The position numbers and the translations under genes are program-made. DNA of 52,190 nt, taken from contig NZ_NVQE01000039.1 in NCBI RefSeq assembly GCF_002591975.1, forward strand, positions 1 to 52,190. Reading direction: 5' to 3'. This document shows positions 8,310 through 16,381 of the stretch, one piece after another. The DNA is from Mycobacterium neglectum (lineage in GTDB: Bacteria > Actinomycetota > Actinomycetes > Mycobacteriales > Mycobacteriaceae). The notes beneath the pieces are model-generated. The model had not been told where the DNA came from. It searched no databases and saw only the letters and a list, made by a program, of their open reading frames with translations. The stretch's first letter is position 1, and every line of letters begins with the position of its first letter.

Positions 8310-8637
8310 CGAAGGCGCTGTCCGCGGAAGCATGGCTACGTAGGACCCGGTCGAGGTTGCTCAACTCCAGCACGGTGCAAACCTGTTGTGTGGGAGCCGC
8401 GATGCGCAAGTCGCCACCCGCGTTGCGAGCAATTTTCAGGGCCGCGATCAGCGCGCCCAAACCCGATGAATCGATGAACTCCGTGGCGCTGAGATCGACG
8501 ACGATTCGACTCACCCCACCATCGACGATGTCGTTGAGCTGTTTTCGTAGCGCCGGGGCGGCGACCATGTTCAGCCGCCCGGTAGGCTGGACCACGACAA
8601 CACCCGACTTCGTTGTGCGAGTGGAAAATTCGCTCAT
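8302..8637 (-). CDS. Anti-sigma factor antagonist, STAS domain (RsbV/SpoIIAA type)
   Basis: A 111-residue single STAS domain. The phosphorylatable serine lies in the conserved ATEFIDSSGLGALI segment. In this family, the dephosphorylated form binds the RsbW-type kinase and frees the sigma factor. The ATG at 8637 is chosen because AGAAGGGGG stands just upstream; the 12-residue extension to 8673 contains that site. First gene of the leftward operon STAS - kinase - phosphatase - phosphatase. Confidence 0.92.
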   Translation of the reverse strand: MSEFSTRTTKSGVVVVQPTGRLNMVAAPALRKQLNDIVDGGVSRIVVDLSATEFIDSSGLGALIAALKIARNAGGDLRIAAPTQQVCTVLELSNLDRVLRSHASADSAFDD

Positions 8638-8669
8638 CACGTCCCCCTTCTTCGTCGTAGCCGCCGTTG

Positions 8670-8696
8670 GCACCCGTCCGAACCAGGATCAGAACC
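8670..8696 (-). promoter_or_regulatory. Possible SigF-like promoter of the partner-switching operon
   Basis: On the minus strand, GGTTC is followed after 16 nt by GGGTGC, resembling the mycobacterial SigF pattern GGTTT-N15-17-GGGTAT with mismatches. The predicted start would lie about 25 nt before the STAS ATG. Weak match; an autoregulatory loop is only a possibility. Confidence 0.25.
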
Positions 8697-8864
8697 AACG
8701 GCTAGACAAAGCACTGGTTCAGCTTGCCACGTGCGCGAAGTATTGGGATCAAAGCGCGAAAACACACCGGCGCGGCGTCGAATCCACGACATCGGCCGGA
8801 AGATGTGGCGGGGAGATTTCACTCTTCGCCCCCGGGAGAGTCCCGGCGACTTAGGCTGAGGCCC

Positions 8865-9530
8865 GTGGATGACGCAATGCCGTCAGACGGGGGGCACGCT
8901 GCGACGGGGATTTCTGATGCTGAAAAGCGAAAACTCAAAGAAGGACTGATAGCGACTGTCGTCGGCGTAGGGGTGGACGACGCTGGTGCCGATTTGTTGA
9001 TTCGACAACTTTCGACCGACCCCGACGCGCTGGAACCCATCATCCGGCTTTCATTGAGTGACCCCGCACGGCTGGCTGCTCTGCACGGCACGGGACTGCT
9101 GGACACGCCTCAGAGCGGCGCGCTCGATGGTGTCGCGGTGTTGACGGCAGAGGCGCTCGCAACCCCGTTCGCGGCGGTGTCGCTGCTCGACGACAGCAGG
9201 GAGTTGCTCATCGGGTGCAACGTGGCTGACATCGAATTCGCAAGGGTGCGCACGGCGGCCGCGTCAATCGGCAAGTTCACGGTTATCAGCGGTATCCCGT
9301 TCATCGTCGAGGATGCGACCGTGCATCCATTGCTGGCCAACCATCCGCTCGTGCTCAGCGGTGAGGTTGGGGCGTACGCAGGCGTTCCGATTTTCAGCGA
9401 CGACGACGATGCGGTCGGTTCGCTCTTCGCTTGGGATACTCGCCCGCTCAATTGGTCGGGGGGTCAAATACTCGTTCTGCAGGACATGGCCGACCTTGCG
9501 AGCGCAAAGATTTTCCACCGACCGATATGA
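8865..9530 (+). CDS. GAF-domain sensor protein
   Basis: About 221 residues. A helical N-terminus (EKRKLKEGLIATVVGVGVDD) precedes a GAF domain of about 150 residues beginning near PARLAALHGTGLLDTPQSGALDGVAVLTAEAL, the usual opening of stand-alone bacterial GAF proteins. It ends with FAWDTRPLNWSGGQILVLQDMADLASAKI. No output domain is attached, so it may act through a partner. GTG 8865 follows CTGAGG and is chosen; ATG 8877 is the alternative. Its stop overlaps the start of the sugar transferase gene (ATGA), implying joint expression. It diverges from the partner-switching operon, so the two could share stress control. Confidence 0.8.
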   Translation: MDDAMPSDGGHAATGISDAEKRKLKEGLIATVVGVGVDDAGADLLIRQLSTDPDALEPIIRLSLSDPARLAALHGTGLLDTPQSGALDGVAVLTAEALATPFAAVSLLDDSRELLIGCNVADIEFARVRTAAASIGKFTVISGIPFIVEDATVHPLLANHPLVLSGEVGAYAGVPIFSDDDDAVGSLFAWDTRPLNWSGGQILVLQDMADLASAKIFHRPI

Positions 9531-11008
9531 CGAAATCGGCGACAGTCCTGGCGGTGGCCGACGAAGGTGGCGATCGGCAGTACCTCGGTGCCCGCGAGAA
9601 GAACAACGCACGTGCCGGTTTAATTCGTGTCGGCTGGATCGGCACGGTCATCGCCGTGTCCATCGATATCTTTTCTGCGTCGGCGGCGGTCGCCATCGGT
9701 TTGTGGTGGTCGGTGTCGGAACAACTTCCCCCGTCGTCATGGATCGTCGCCCTGTTTGTGCCCTTTGTGGTCGTGCTGTTCGCCGTGCAATCGCTGTATC
9801 GACACAAACTGAACCGAAACTTCATCGACGAGGTCGGGCCGATCGAGACCAACGTCGCGCTTGCCGCCATTCTCGTGCTGGGTATCACGACCCTCGCCCA
9901 AGGGCCCCACCTTTCCGGATCCGTCGTTTCGAAGACGTGGCTGTGTGCCGCCATCCTGATGCCGATATCGCGCTTTCTCCATTCGCGGATTCAGAAGCGG
10001 TTGAGGCTGAATCGCCACTTCATGGCTCCCACCCTCATCATCGGAAGCGGCGAAGTCGCGAACCGGATCGTCGAACGCTTACAGGCCCGTCCCGAGTACG
10101 GCCTGAAACCGATCGGCATGCTCGACAACGAAGCTTCAGACGCGAGATCGGCTGCGAACCCAGATATTCCGATCATCGGCCCCCCGGAGTCTGTCGGCGC
10201 AGCGATAGAGCGGACCGGGGCAAGGGCGGTGCTCATTGCCTTCTCGCAGGTACGCGACGACTCGCTGACCCGGGTTGTTCGGGTGGCGCACCGGCACAAG
10301 GCGCGGGTGTGGGTAGTGCCCCGCATGTTCGACGCAGTCGCCGAGCGGGCGACGGTCGATCATCTCGGCGGTCTGCCGCTGATGTCCCTACCGAGCGCCG
10401 ACCCGCACGGCTGGCAGTTCAACGCCAAACACGTCATCGACCGCGTCGCGGCGGCCCTGGGACTGCTCGTAATCTCCCCGTTGCTCATATCTCTGGTCGT
10501 GTTGGTTCGCCTCAGCTCACCGGGACCCATTTTCTTCCGTCAGGACAGGATCGGACGAGACGGCCGGGTCTTCCAGTGCCTCAAGTTCCGCACCATGCGG
10601 GCGACCGAAACGTCGGACGCCGAGTTCGAATTGAAGTCGAGGTCGGCCCCTGGCGGCGTCGAAGGCGACGACAGGCGGACGCGCATCGGCAAGATAATGC
10701 GGTCAACATCGCTGGATGAGTTACCCCAACTGATCAACGTGCTCAAAGGCGAGATGAGCCTGGTCGGTCCGCGTCCGGAAAGGCCGCAATTCGTTGAGTT
10801 CTTCGAAATCCAGATCCACCGCTACGGCGAACGTCACCGCGTGAAGGCCGGCATCACGGGCTGGGCACAAGTGCACGGCCTGCGCGGCCAAACGTCGATC
10901 GCGGACCGGGTCGAATGGGACAACTACTACATCGAGAACTGGTCACTCGCGCTTGACTTGAAGATTCTGTTGCTGACAGTCGGGGCTGTCGTGCGGGGTG
11001 CCGACTGA
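9527..11008 (+). CDS. Polyprenyl-phosphate sugar-1-phosphate transferase (WcaJ/WbaP type)
   Basis: 493 residues with the full layout of large initiating glycosyltransferases: about four N-terminal membrane helices, a central Rossmann-like domain (TLIIGSGEVANRIVERL near 165-180), a membrane-reentrant helix (VIDRVAAALGLLVISPLLI) and the catalytic domain with FFRQDRIGRDGRVFQCLKFRTMR, DELPQLINVLKGEMSLVGPRPE and the terminal WDNYYIENWSLALDLKILL. Members move a sugar-1-phosphate from a nucleotide sugar to a polyprenyl phosphate to start an exopolysaccharide. The substrate cannot be read from sequence. The ATG overlaps the GAF stop; no other polysaccharide genes follow. Confidence 0.9.
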   Translation: MTKSATVLAVADEGGDRQYLGAREKNNARAGLIRVGWIGTVIAVSIDIFSASAAVAIGLWWSVSEQLPPSSWIVALFVPFVVVLFAVQSLYRHKLNRNFIDEVGPIETNVALAAILVLGITTLAQGPHLSGSVVSKTWLCAAILMPISRFLHSRIQKRLRLNRHFMAPTLIIGSGEVANRIVERLQARPEYGLKPIGMLDNEASDARSAANPDIPIIGPPESVGAAIERTGARAVLIAFSQVRDDSLTRVVRVAHRHKARVWVVPRMFDAVAERATVDHLGGLPLMSLPSADPHGWQFNAKHVIDRVAAALGLLVISPLLISLVVLVRLSSPGPIFFRQDRIGRDGRVFQCLKFRTMRATETSDAEFELKSRSAPGGVEGDDRRTRIGKIMRSTSLDELPQLINVLKGEMSLVGPRPERPQFVEFFEIQIHRYGERHRVKAGITGWAQVHGLRGQTSIADRVEWDNYYIENWSLALDLKILLLTVGAVVRGAD

Positions 11009-11046
11009 GGATCGGCCGACGCACGCCGACCGCCACCCCAGAAAAC

Positions 11047-11060
11047 TAGAACGTGTTCCA
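11047..11060. promoter_or_regulatory. KstR-like operator
   Basis: TAGAACGTGTTCCA fits the mycobacterial KstR consensus TNNAACNNGTTNNA exactly and is palindromic over 12 of 14 bases. It lies 32-45 bp before the ATG of the carboxymuconolactone decarboxylase-like gene, the same distance as other boxes of this type in the window. Confidence 0.65.
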
Positions 11061-11091
11061 ATTAAAGGGTCATTCGGCGTACGATGCCGTC

Positions 11092-11574
11092 ATGAGCCGA
11101 ATTGGACCTTTCGCCGACGACGACGCCGCGGCCTGGGTGGCGAAATCCCCTGATATCGGTGTCGCAATGGCCGGATTCACCCACGCGGTCTACAACAAGA
11201 ACCGCCTGCCGATGCGGGTCCGCGAGTTGGCGCGGATGGTGATCGCGCTCGACAACGAATGCGTGGTGTGCCAGAACACCCGCGACTCCGAGGGCATCGC
11301 CGCCGGCGTGGACGAGGACCTGTATGACCACGCCGCGCAGTGGCGGACGTGGCCCGGCTACAGCGCGCAGGAGCGTGTCGCCGCAGAGTTCGCCGAGCGC
11401 TTCGCCGGCGACCACACCGCGCTGCGCGACGACGAGGACTTCTGGGCGCGCGCCAGCGAGCAGTTCGACGACGAGCTGCTGACCGACCTCGCGCTGTCGT
11501 GCGCGATGTGGCTGGGCATGGGCCGGATGCTGCGGACGCTCGATATCGGTCAAAGCTGCAAGATCACCCTGTAA
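11092..11574 (+). CDS. Carboxymuconolactone decarboxylase / AhpD-like protein
   Basis: 160 residues of the CMD/AhpD fold. The conserved core RELARMVIALDNECVVCQNTRDSEG carries a CxxC pair, but the histidine that follows in true AhpD peroxidases (CxxCxxxH) is an arginine here. Family members are peroxidatic or lactone/dehydration enzymes; the reaction is not clear. ATG 11092 (MSRIGPF) is preferred; the upstream GTG at 11053 lies inside the KstR-like box. The gene heads a rightward set with the glutamine-synthetase-like and amidohydrolase genes, 28 nt apart. Confidence 0.8.
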   Translation: MSRIGPFADDDAAAWVAKSPDIGVAMAGFTHAVYNKNRLPMRVRELARMVIALDNECVVCQNTRDSEGIAAGVDEDLYDHAAQWRTWPGYSAQERVAAEFAERFAGDHTALRDDEDFWARASEQFDDELLTDLALSCAMWLGMGRMLRTLDIGQSCKITL

Positions 11575-11602
11575 CTCCCGGGGCGCCGAGCACAATGGCG
11601 CT

Positions 11603-12964
11603 ATGACGTCGCGGGCCGCCAAACCTCTCGCTGCAGCCGCCATCGCCCAACTCGAAGCCGACGGTGTCGCCACCTTGATCGGCACCGTCGTGAATCCGGC
11701 GGGTCTCACGCACGCGAAGACCATTCCATTGCGCCGGATGAGCACGTTCGCCGAGCCGGGCCTCGGGGCCAGCCCTGTCTTCCACGTCTTCGCAATCGAT
11801 CAGACCGGCATCGTGTTCGGTGATGCCATCGGCGTGGTGGGAGACCAGCGAATCCGGATCGATCTTGGCGCCCTGCGCATTCTCGGTGACGGATTGTGCT
11901 GGGCGCCCGGCGCTTTCTTCAATCAGGACGGCTCGCCGGATCCCTACTGTGGCCGCGGCACTCTGAGCCGGGTGCAGGCACGACTGTCGGATGCCGGTAT
12001 CGACGCGGTGGTCGGGCATGAAATGGAGTTCGTGCTCGTCGGACCCGATGGCAGCGAGCTTCCCTCGCATATGTGGGCGCAGTACGGACTTGCCGGAGTG
12101 CTGGAGTTCGAAAGTTTCGTCCGGGATGTCATCACCGCCGCGACGAACTCGGGGGTGACGATCGAACAGTTCCACCCCGAGTACGGCAGGAATCAGTTCG
12201 AGATCTCGTTGTCCCCGCAGTCACCGGTGGCAGCGGCCGACGAACTGGTGCTGATGCGCATCATCATCGGCCGGGTCGCGCGGCGGCACGGGCTGCGTGT
12301 CAGCCTCTCGCCGGTGCCGTTCGCAGGCAGCGTCGGATCGGGTTCACACCAACACTTCTCGATGACACGCGGTGAAGTGCCGCTGTTCTCGGGCGGCTCC
12401 GGCGCGGCGGGCATGACACCGGAGGGGGAGTCGGCAGTGGCCGGTTTGCTGGCGGGTCTGCCCGAAGCGCAGGGCATCCTGTGTGGCTCGGTGCTCTCCG
12501 GAATGCGGATGCAGCCCGGCCACTGGGCCGGTGCATACGTCTGCTGGGGTACTGAAAACCGGGAGGCGGCGGTCCGGTTCCTGATGGGCGGGCCAAGCAA
12601 TCCGCAGGGCGCCAACGTCGAGGTCAAGGTCATCGACCCGTCGGCGAATCCATACCTGGCGACTGCTGCGATGCTCGGCTTGGCGCTCGACGGCATCGAA
12701 CGCGAACTGAAGCTGCCGACCGAGGTCACCGTCGACCCCGCCTCGTTGACTGATGCTCAGCGCGAGGAGGCCGGAATCGCAGAGCTGCCGAGCGACCAGG
12801 CCGACGCGCTCGACGCGCTCGATCAATCCTCCTCGCTGAGGGGCATTCTCGGTGACGAGGCCGTTGACGCCGTCGTTGCGGTCCGGCGCTACGAGCAGCA
12901 GAACTACGGCGATCTGCCACCGGACGAGCTAGCCGAGAAATTCCGTCTGGCCTGGAGTGTATGA
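11603..12964 (+). CDS. Glutamine synthetase-like ligase (FluG/GlnA4 group)
   Basis: 453 residues. GS hallmarks: VGHEMEFVLVG and HPEYGRNQFEISL (metal-binding glutamates), SVGSGSHQHFSM (metal and substrate loop), and NPYLATAAMLGLALDGIE at the end of the catalytic domain. The adenylylation loop of true GlnA is absent. Such paralogues usually form gamma-glutamyl amides with amines or related compounds. Its stop overlaps the amidohydrolase start (ATGA); in eukaryotic FluG the same two domains form one polypeptide. The substrate is unknown. It is not the housekeeping glutamine synthetase. Confidence 0.85.
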   Translation: MTSRAAKPLAAAAIAQLEADGVATLIGTVVNPAGLTHAKTIPLRRMSTFAEPGLGASPVFHVFAIDQTGIVFGDAIGVVGDQRIRIDLGALRILGDGLCWAPGAFFNQDGSPDPYCGRGTLSRVQARLSDAGIDAVVGHEMEFVLVGPDGSELPSHMWAQYGLAGVLEFESFVRDVITAATNSGVTIEQFHPEYGRNQFEISLSPQSPVAAADELVLMRIIIGRVARRHGLRVSLSPVPFAGSVGSGSHQHFSMTRGEVPLFSGGSGAAGMTPEGESAVAGLLAGLPEAQGILCGSVLSGMRMQPGHWAGAYVCWGTENREAAVRFLMGGPSNPQGANVEVKVIDPSANPYLATAAMLGLALDGIERELKLPTEVTVDPASLTDAQREEAGIAELPSDQADALDALDQSSSLRGILGDEAVDAVVAVRRYEQQNYGDLPPDELAEKFRLAWSV

Positions 12965-14073
12965 CGTTGTCGGCACTGTCTCAGCACATCGACACCGTGC
13001 CCCTGATCGACCACCACGTGCACGGCTGCCAGCTGCGACCGGTCGACCGGCGCCGGTTCGAGAACAGCCTCAACGAGGCCAACGTCGAGCCACTGGCCGA
13101 ATTCGATTCGGCGTTCGACACCCAACTCGGATTCGCGGTTCGCGCGCATTGCGCACCACTGCTGGGATTGCCGCCTCACGCAGATGCAGATGCGTACTTG
13201 CGGGCGCGCGGTGAACACACCGAGACCGATATCGCCCGGCTGTTCCTTTCGTCGGCGCAGGTGTGCGACTGGCTGGTGGACACCGGATTCGCCACCGGCG
13301 TAGCCGATCTGGATGACCTGAAAGCTTTGAGAGTGGGCCGGGTGCACGAGATCGTCCGACTCGAGTCGGTGGCCGAACAGGCAGTCCGCGCATCCGGGGA
13401 CTACGCTTCGGCATTCACTGCAATCCTGCACGAGCGGGCGGCGACCGCGGTCGCGACCAAGTCGATTCTGGCGTACCGAGGTGGGTTCGTCGGTGACTTG
13501 TCCGAACCCTGCGCCGCCGAAGTATCGCAGGCCGCCAAGATGTGGCGCGACGGTGGAGAGTCCCGCCTCACCGACCGTGTTCTCCTGCGGTTCGGCCTCT
13601 ATCAGGGGTTGCGACTGGGTAAACCGCTGCAATTCCACGTCGGGTTCGGCGACCGGGACTGCGACCTGCGCACCGCCAACCCGCTGTACCTCTTGGACTT
13701 CCTGCGCAACTCTGAAGACGTGCCGATCATGCTGCTGCACTGTTATCCGTACGAGCGCGAGGCGGGCTATCTCGCGCAGGCATTCAACAACGTCTATCTC
13801 GATGGTGGCCTGGCCATCAACCATCTCGGCGCCCGGTCGGCGGCGTTCATCGGTCGCCTTCTGGAGATGGCGCCATTCCGTAAGATCGTGTACTCCTCCG
13901 ACGGCTTCGGCCCCGCAGAGCTGCACTACCTCGGAGCACAACTGTGGCGCAACGGAATCCGAGAGGTGTTGGAGGGGTTCGTCAATACAGACGAGTGGAG
14001 CGAGTCCGACGCGATGCGCGTCGTCGACCTTATTGCCCGGGGCAACGCCCGGCGCATCTATGCGCTCGACTAG
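12961..14073 (+). CDS. Amidohydrolase (metal-dependent, FluG N-domain-like)
   Basis: 370 residues, a TIM-barrel amidohydrolase. The N-terminal metal motif is VPLIDHHVHG; further motifs are LQFHVGFGD (HxG strand), IMLLHCYPYEREAGYLA and IVYSSDGFGPAELH, consistent with a one- or two-metal site. Family members hydrolyse amides or decarboxylate. Being coupled by a 4-nt overlap to a GS-like ligase, it may cleave the gamma-glutamyl product or a related amide, as a two-gene counterpart of FluG; this is inference. The TAG stop overlaps the convergent gene by 4 nt. Confidence 0.85.
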   Translation: MTLSALSQHIDTVPLIDHHVHGCQLRPVDRRRFENSLNEANVEPLAEFDSAFDTQLGFAVRAHCAPLLGLPPHADADAYLRARGEHTETDIARLFLSSAQVCDWLVDTGFATGVADLDDLKALRVGRVHEIVRLESVAEQAVRASGDYASAFTAILHERAATAVATKSILAYRGGFVGDLSEPCAAEVSQAAKMWRDGGESRLTDRVLLRFGLYQGLRLGKPLQFHVGFGDRDCDLRTANPLYLLDFLRNSEDVPIMLLHCYPYEREAGYLAQAFNNVYLDGGLAINHLGARSAAFIGRLLEMAPFRKIVYSSDGFGPAELHYLGAQLWRNGIREVLEGFVNTDEWSESDAMRVVDLIARGNARRIYALD

Positions 14074-14513
14074 ACCAAGCCCGTGGCGTCGAAGACCCAC
14101 GACATGTCGGCGCTCGCGAAATCTTCCATCCAGGTGGGCGGTGCACTGTTGGCGAGCGCACCCATGTCCCAGTAGTCCTTCCACAAGGTGATCTTGCCGT
14201 TCTGGACCTTATGCACCGAGACGAAATTCAGGACCGCGGACTCGCCTGTGGCCCAATGCCATTCCTCGTGATGCTCGTACATCACATCGACGCCGTTATC
14301 GACCATCAATCCGGTGAAGTTCTCGTAGGAGGCCAGCGGCGCGATGCCGATCTTCAGACGCTTGACGATATCTTCGGGCCCACGGGCCGCTGCCGCGGGA
14401 CCCACCGGCACATCGAGGTAGATGCAGTCCTCCGAAAGGAAGGTCTTCAGAAGTTCCCAGTCGCGATCCGACAGGGCCTTCCACATGCTCAGGACCGTAT
14501 CCTCAACTGACAC
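14070..14513 (-). CDS. Limonene-1,2-epoxide hydrolase-like / NTF2-fold protein
   Basis: 147 residues, SnoaL/limonene-epoxide-hydrolase-like fold. It opens with VLSMWKALSDRDWELLKTFLSEDCIYLDVPVGP, typical of that group, and has a central EEWHWATGESAVLNFVSVHKVQNGKITLWKDYWDM strand pair containing the family's acidic and basic pocket residues. The assignment to an actual epoxide hydrolase is unproven. GTG 14513 is preceded by CGGAG at a good distance and overlaps the preceding deacylase stop by 11 nt, so the two genes are coupled. The open frame continues to 14828 only as a shadow of the deacylase gene. Confidence 0.8.
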   Translation of the reverse strand: MSVEDTVLSMWKALSDRDWELLKTFLSEDCIYLDVPVGPAAAARGPEDIVKRLKIGIAPLASYENFTGLMVDNGVDVMYEHHEEWHWATGESAVLNFVSVHKVQNGKITLWKDYWDMGALANSAPPTWMEDFASADMSWVFDATGLV

Positions 14514-16293
14514 TTGATAACTCCGATTCTTGAATCGCGTTGGCGGGCGCTTTGTGCGCGGCCCGCAGGAACCTGCCGGTGCGTTGGGCGCCGACGAGGT
14601 CGGTCGACTCACCGTCGACGAACACCGCGCGTCCGCCGACGAACACCGCCCGCACCGTTTCGTCGTTGCGGTTGACCATCCGCGACAGGCCGCCGTACTG
14701 CTCGACCGGCGCCTCGGCATAGGTCTCCAGTGATTCGTCCAGGCGTTCGGGATCGATGACGACGATGTCGGCGCGGTCGCCGATGCGCAAATGGCCGGCG
14801 TCGATGCGATACCAGTCGGCGAGTTCACCGGTGAGGCGGTGGACGGCCTGCTCGGCGGTCATGAAGGGTCGTCCGGCCTTCTGTGCCTCCTGGACATGGC
14901 GCAGCAGTCGCAGGTTCATGTTGTAGAAGGCCATGTTACGAAGGTGGGCGCCGGCGTCGGAGAAGCCCATCTGAATGCCGGGGTCTCGGGCCAGCTTCTT
15001 GAGCACTTCGGGCCGGTGGTTGGAGATCGTGGTGCGCCAGCGCAGCGCCGTGCCGTGCTCGAGCACCAGGTCGAGGAATGCGTCGACGGGATGCAGGCCG
15101 CCCCGATCAAGCCCCACCTGGCCGAACGACTTGCCGACCACCCTCTCGTCGGGGCAGGCGACGATCTCGGCGTCGAAGAAGTCGCGCTGCCACACCCGCA
15201 TCCCGAACTTGCTCTCGTACTGCTTGCGGAACTGCCGGCGATACGTCTCGTCGCGCAGCAACTCGTTGCGTTCGACCTCGTCGCGCAGATGTAGCGCCGC
15301 CGCGCCCGCCCCGAACTCTTCGAAGACCACGAGATCGATGCCGTCTGCGTACACCTCGAACGGCACCGGCAGGTGTTGCCAGCGGAAGTTGCCGCCGAGG
15401 CGGTTGACCAATCGCGCCAGCGGCCCCAGCAGCTTGATCGCATACGGGTTGCTCTTGACGTCGGCGGCCGAAAGCAGGCTGGTCTTCAGTGGGTTGCGGA
15501 AGATGCCGAGCGACTGGGCAAGCTGCGACCCGAGACTCAGTGGGTTCTCGATGTCGGGCCCGGACTGCAGAACCCGGCCCGCGCGGCGCAGCTTGGACTT
15601 GAGGCGACGCAATTCCCGCGGCTTGGCATAGGTCGAGGGAAGCGTGCGGGATCGGCACACGTCGCCGTCGAGCTTGTCGAAAAGCAGTTGTTGAGAGGAC
15701 ATTCCGACGAACCCTGCGCGGAGCGCCTCGTCGAGCCACTTCTCCATCTGGGCCTGTTCACTTCTGGTCGGCCGCTGCCGTTTCTGGGTCGCACGGTCCA
15801 GTCCCATGGTCGCGGCCCGCATATCCGAGTGCCCGATGAACGCAGCGATGTTGGGTCCCAGCGGTCGAGCCTCCAGCGCTGCGATGTACTCCTCGCAGTT
15901 CCGCCAGGTCTTGTGCTCGTCGACCGCGCCGATCACATGTTCACGGGGGATGGCCTCGACGCGCCCGAAGATGTCGCCCGCGTCCGCACCACCGACATGG
16001 ACGGTGGACAGCGAGCAGGATCCGAGCATCACCGTCGTCACGCCGTGGCGGAGCGATTCGGTCAGCGCCGGACCGACCAGTACCTCGACGTCGTAGTGGG
16101 TGTGGATGTCGAGCATGCCGGGCAGTACCCACTGGCCCGTCGCGTCGATGACTCGAGGGCAGTCCGTGGGATCGAGGTCGGCGGTGGTGATGGCAACGAC
16201 GTGACCATTGCGGATGCCAATGTTGCGCACGGCTGACGGTGCGCCGGACCCGTCGAACCAACGGCCGTTCGTGATGATGGTGTCGTACGTCAC
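14503..16293 (-). CDS. N-acyl-D-amino-acid deacylase family amidohydrolase
   Basis: About 596 residues. N-terminal beta-sandwich (TYDTIITNGRWFDGSGAPSAVRNIGIRNG), then a TIM barrel with VLPGMLDIHTHYDVEV (HxH metal ligands), AAFIGHSDMR, ISNHRPEVL and MGFSDAGAHLRNM, and a closing LRIGDRADIVVIDPERLDE segment. This matches D-aminoacylase/dihydroorotase-like enzymes such as the group of M. tuberculosis Rv2913c; the natural substrate is unknown. The start is placed at GTG 16293 because homology begins there; the frame runs to 16602 but that part is antisense to the next gene. No ribosome-binding site is seen, which fits a leaderless mRNA. Confidence 0.85.
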   Translation of the reverse strand: MTYDTIITNGRWFDGSGAPSAVRNIGIRNGHVVAITTADLDPTDCPRVIDATGQWVLPGMLDIHTHYDVEVLVGPALTESLRHGVTTVMLGSCSLSTVHVGGADAGDIFGRVEAIPREHVIGAVDEHKTWRNCEEYIAALEARPLGPNIAAFIGHSDMRAATMGLDRATQKRQRPTRSEQAQMEKWLDEALRAGFVGMSSQQLLFDKLDGDVCRSRTLPSTYAKPRELRRLKSKLRRAGRVLQSGPDIENPLSLGSQLAQSLGIFRNPLKTSLLSAADVKSNPYAIKLLGPLARLVNRLGGNFRWQHLPVPFEVYADGIDLVVFEEFGAGAAALHLRDEVERNELLRDETYRRQFRKQYESKFGMRVWQRDFFDAEIVACPDERVVGKSFGQVGLDRGGLHPVDAFLDLVLEHGTALRWRTTISNHRPEVLKKLARDPGIQMGFSDAGAHLRNMAFYNMNLRLLRHVQEAQKAGRPFMTAEQAVHRLTGELADWYRIDAGHLRIGDRADIVVIDPERLDESLETYAEAPVEQYGGLSRMVNRNDETVRAVFVGGRAVFVDGESTDLVGAQRTGRFLRAAHKAPANAIQESELSSVS

Positions 16294-16299
16294 CAGGTC

Positions 16300-16328
16300 A
16301 TAGAACAGGCCCGACCCGCGAGTGTCAA
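16300..16328 (-). promoter_or_regulatory. Possible promoter giving a leaderless deacylase mRNA
   Basis: Minus strand TTGACA, a 17-nt spacer, then TTCTAT, ending 6 nt before the GTG start codon. Transcription would begin at or next to the GTG. The -35 is perfect and the -10 weak. Confidence 0.35.
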
Positions 16329-16381
16329 CGAAATTGGTGAACAGATTTCGATTTTTGTCTACTAGGCGGTGTGAGCTGCGT

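Noticed and set aside
12904..14184. 426-codon minus-strand frame
   Set aside because: Antisense shadow of the amidohydrolase gene, which has clear motifs.
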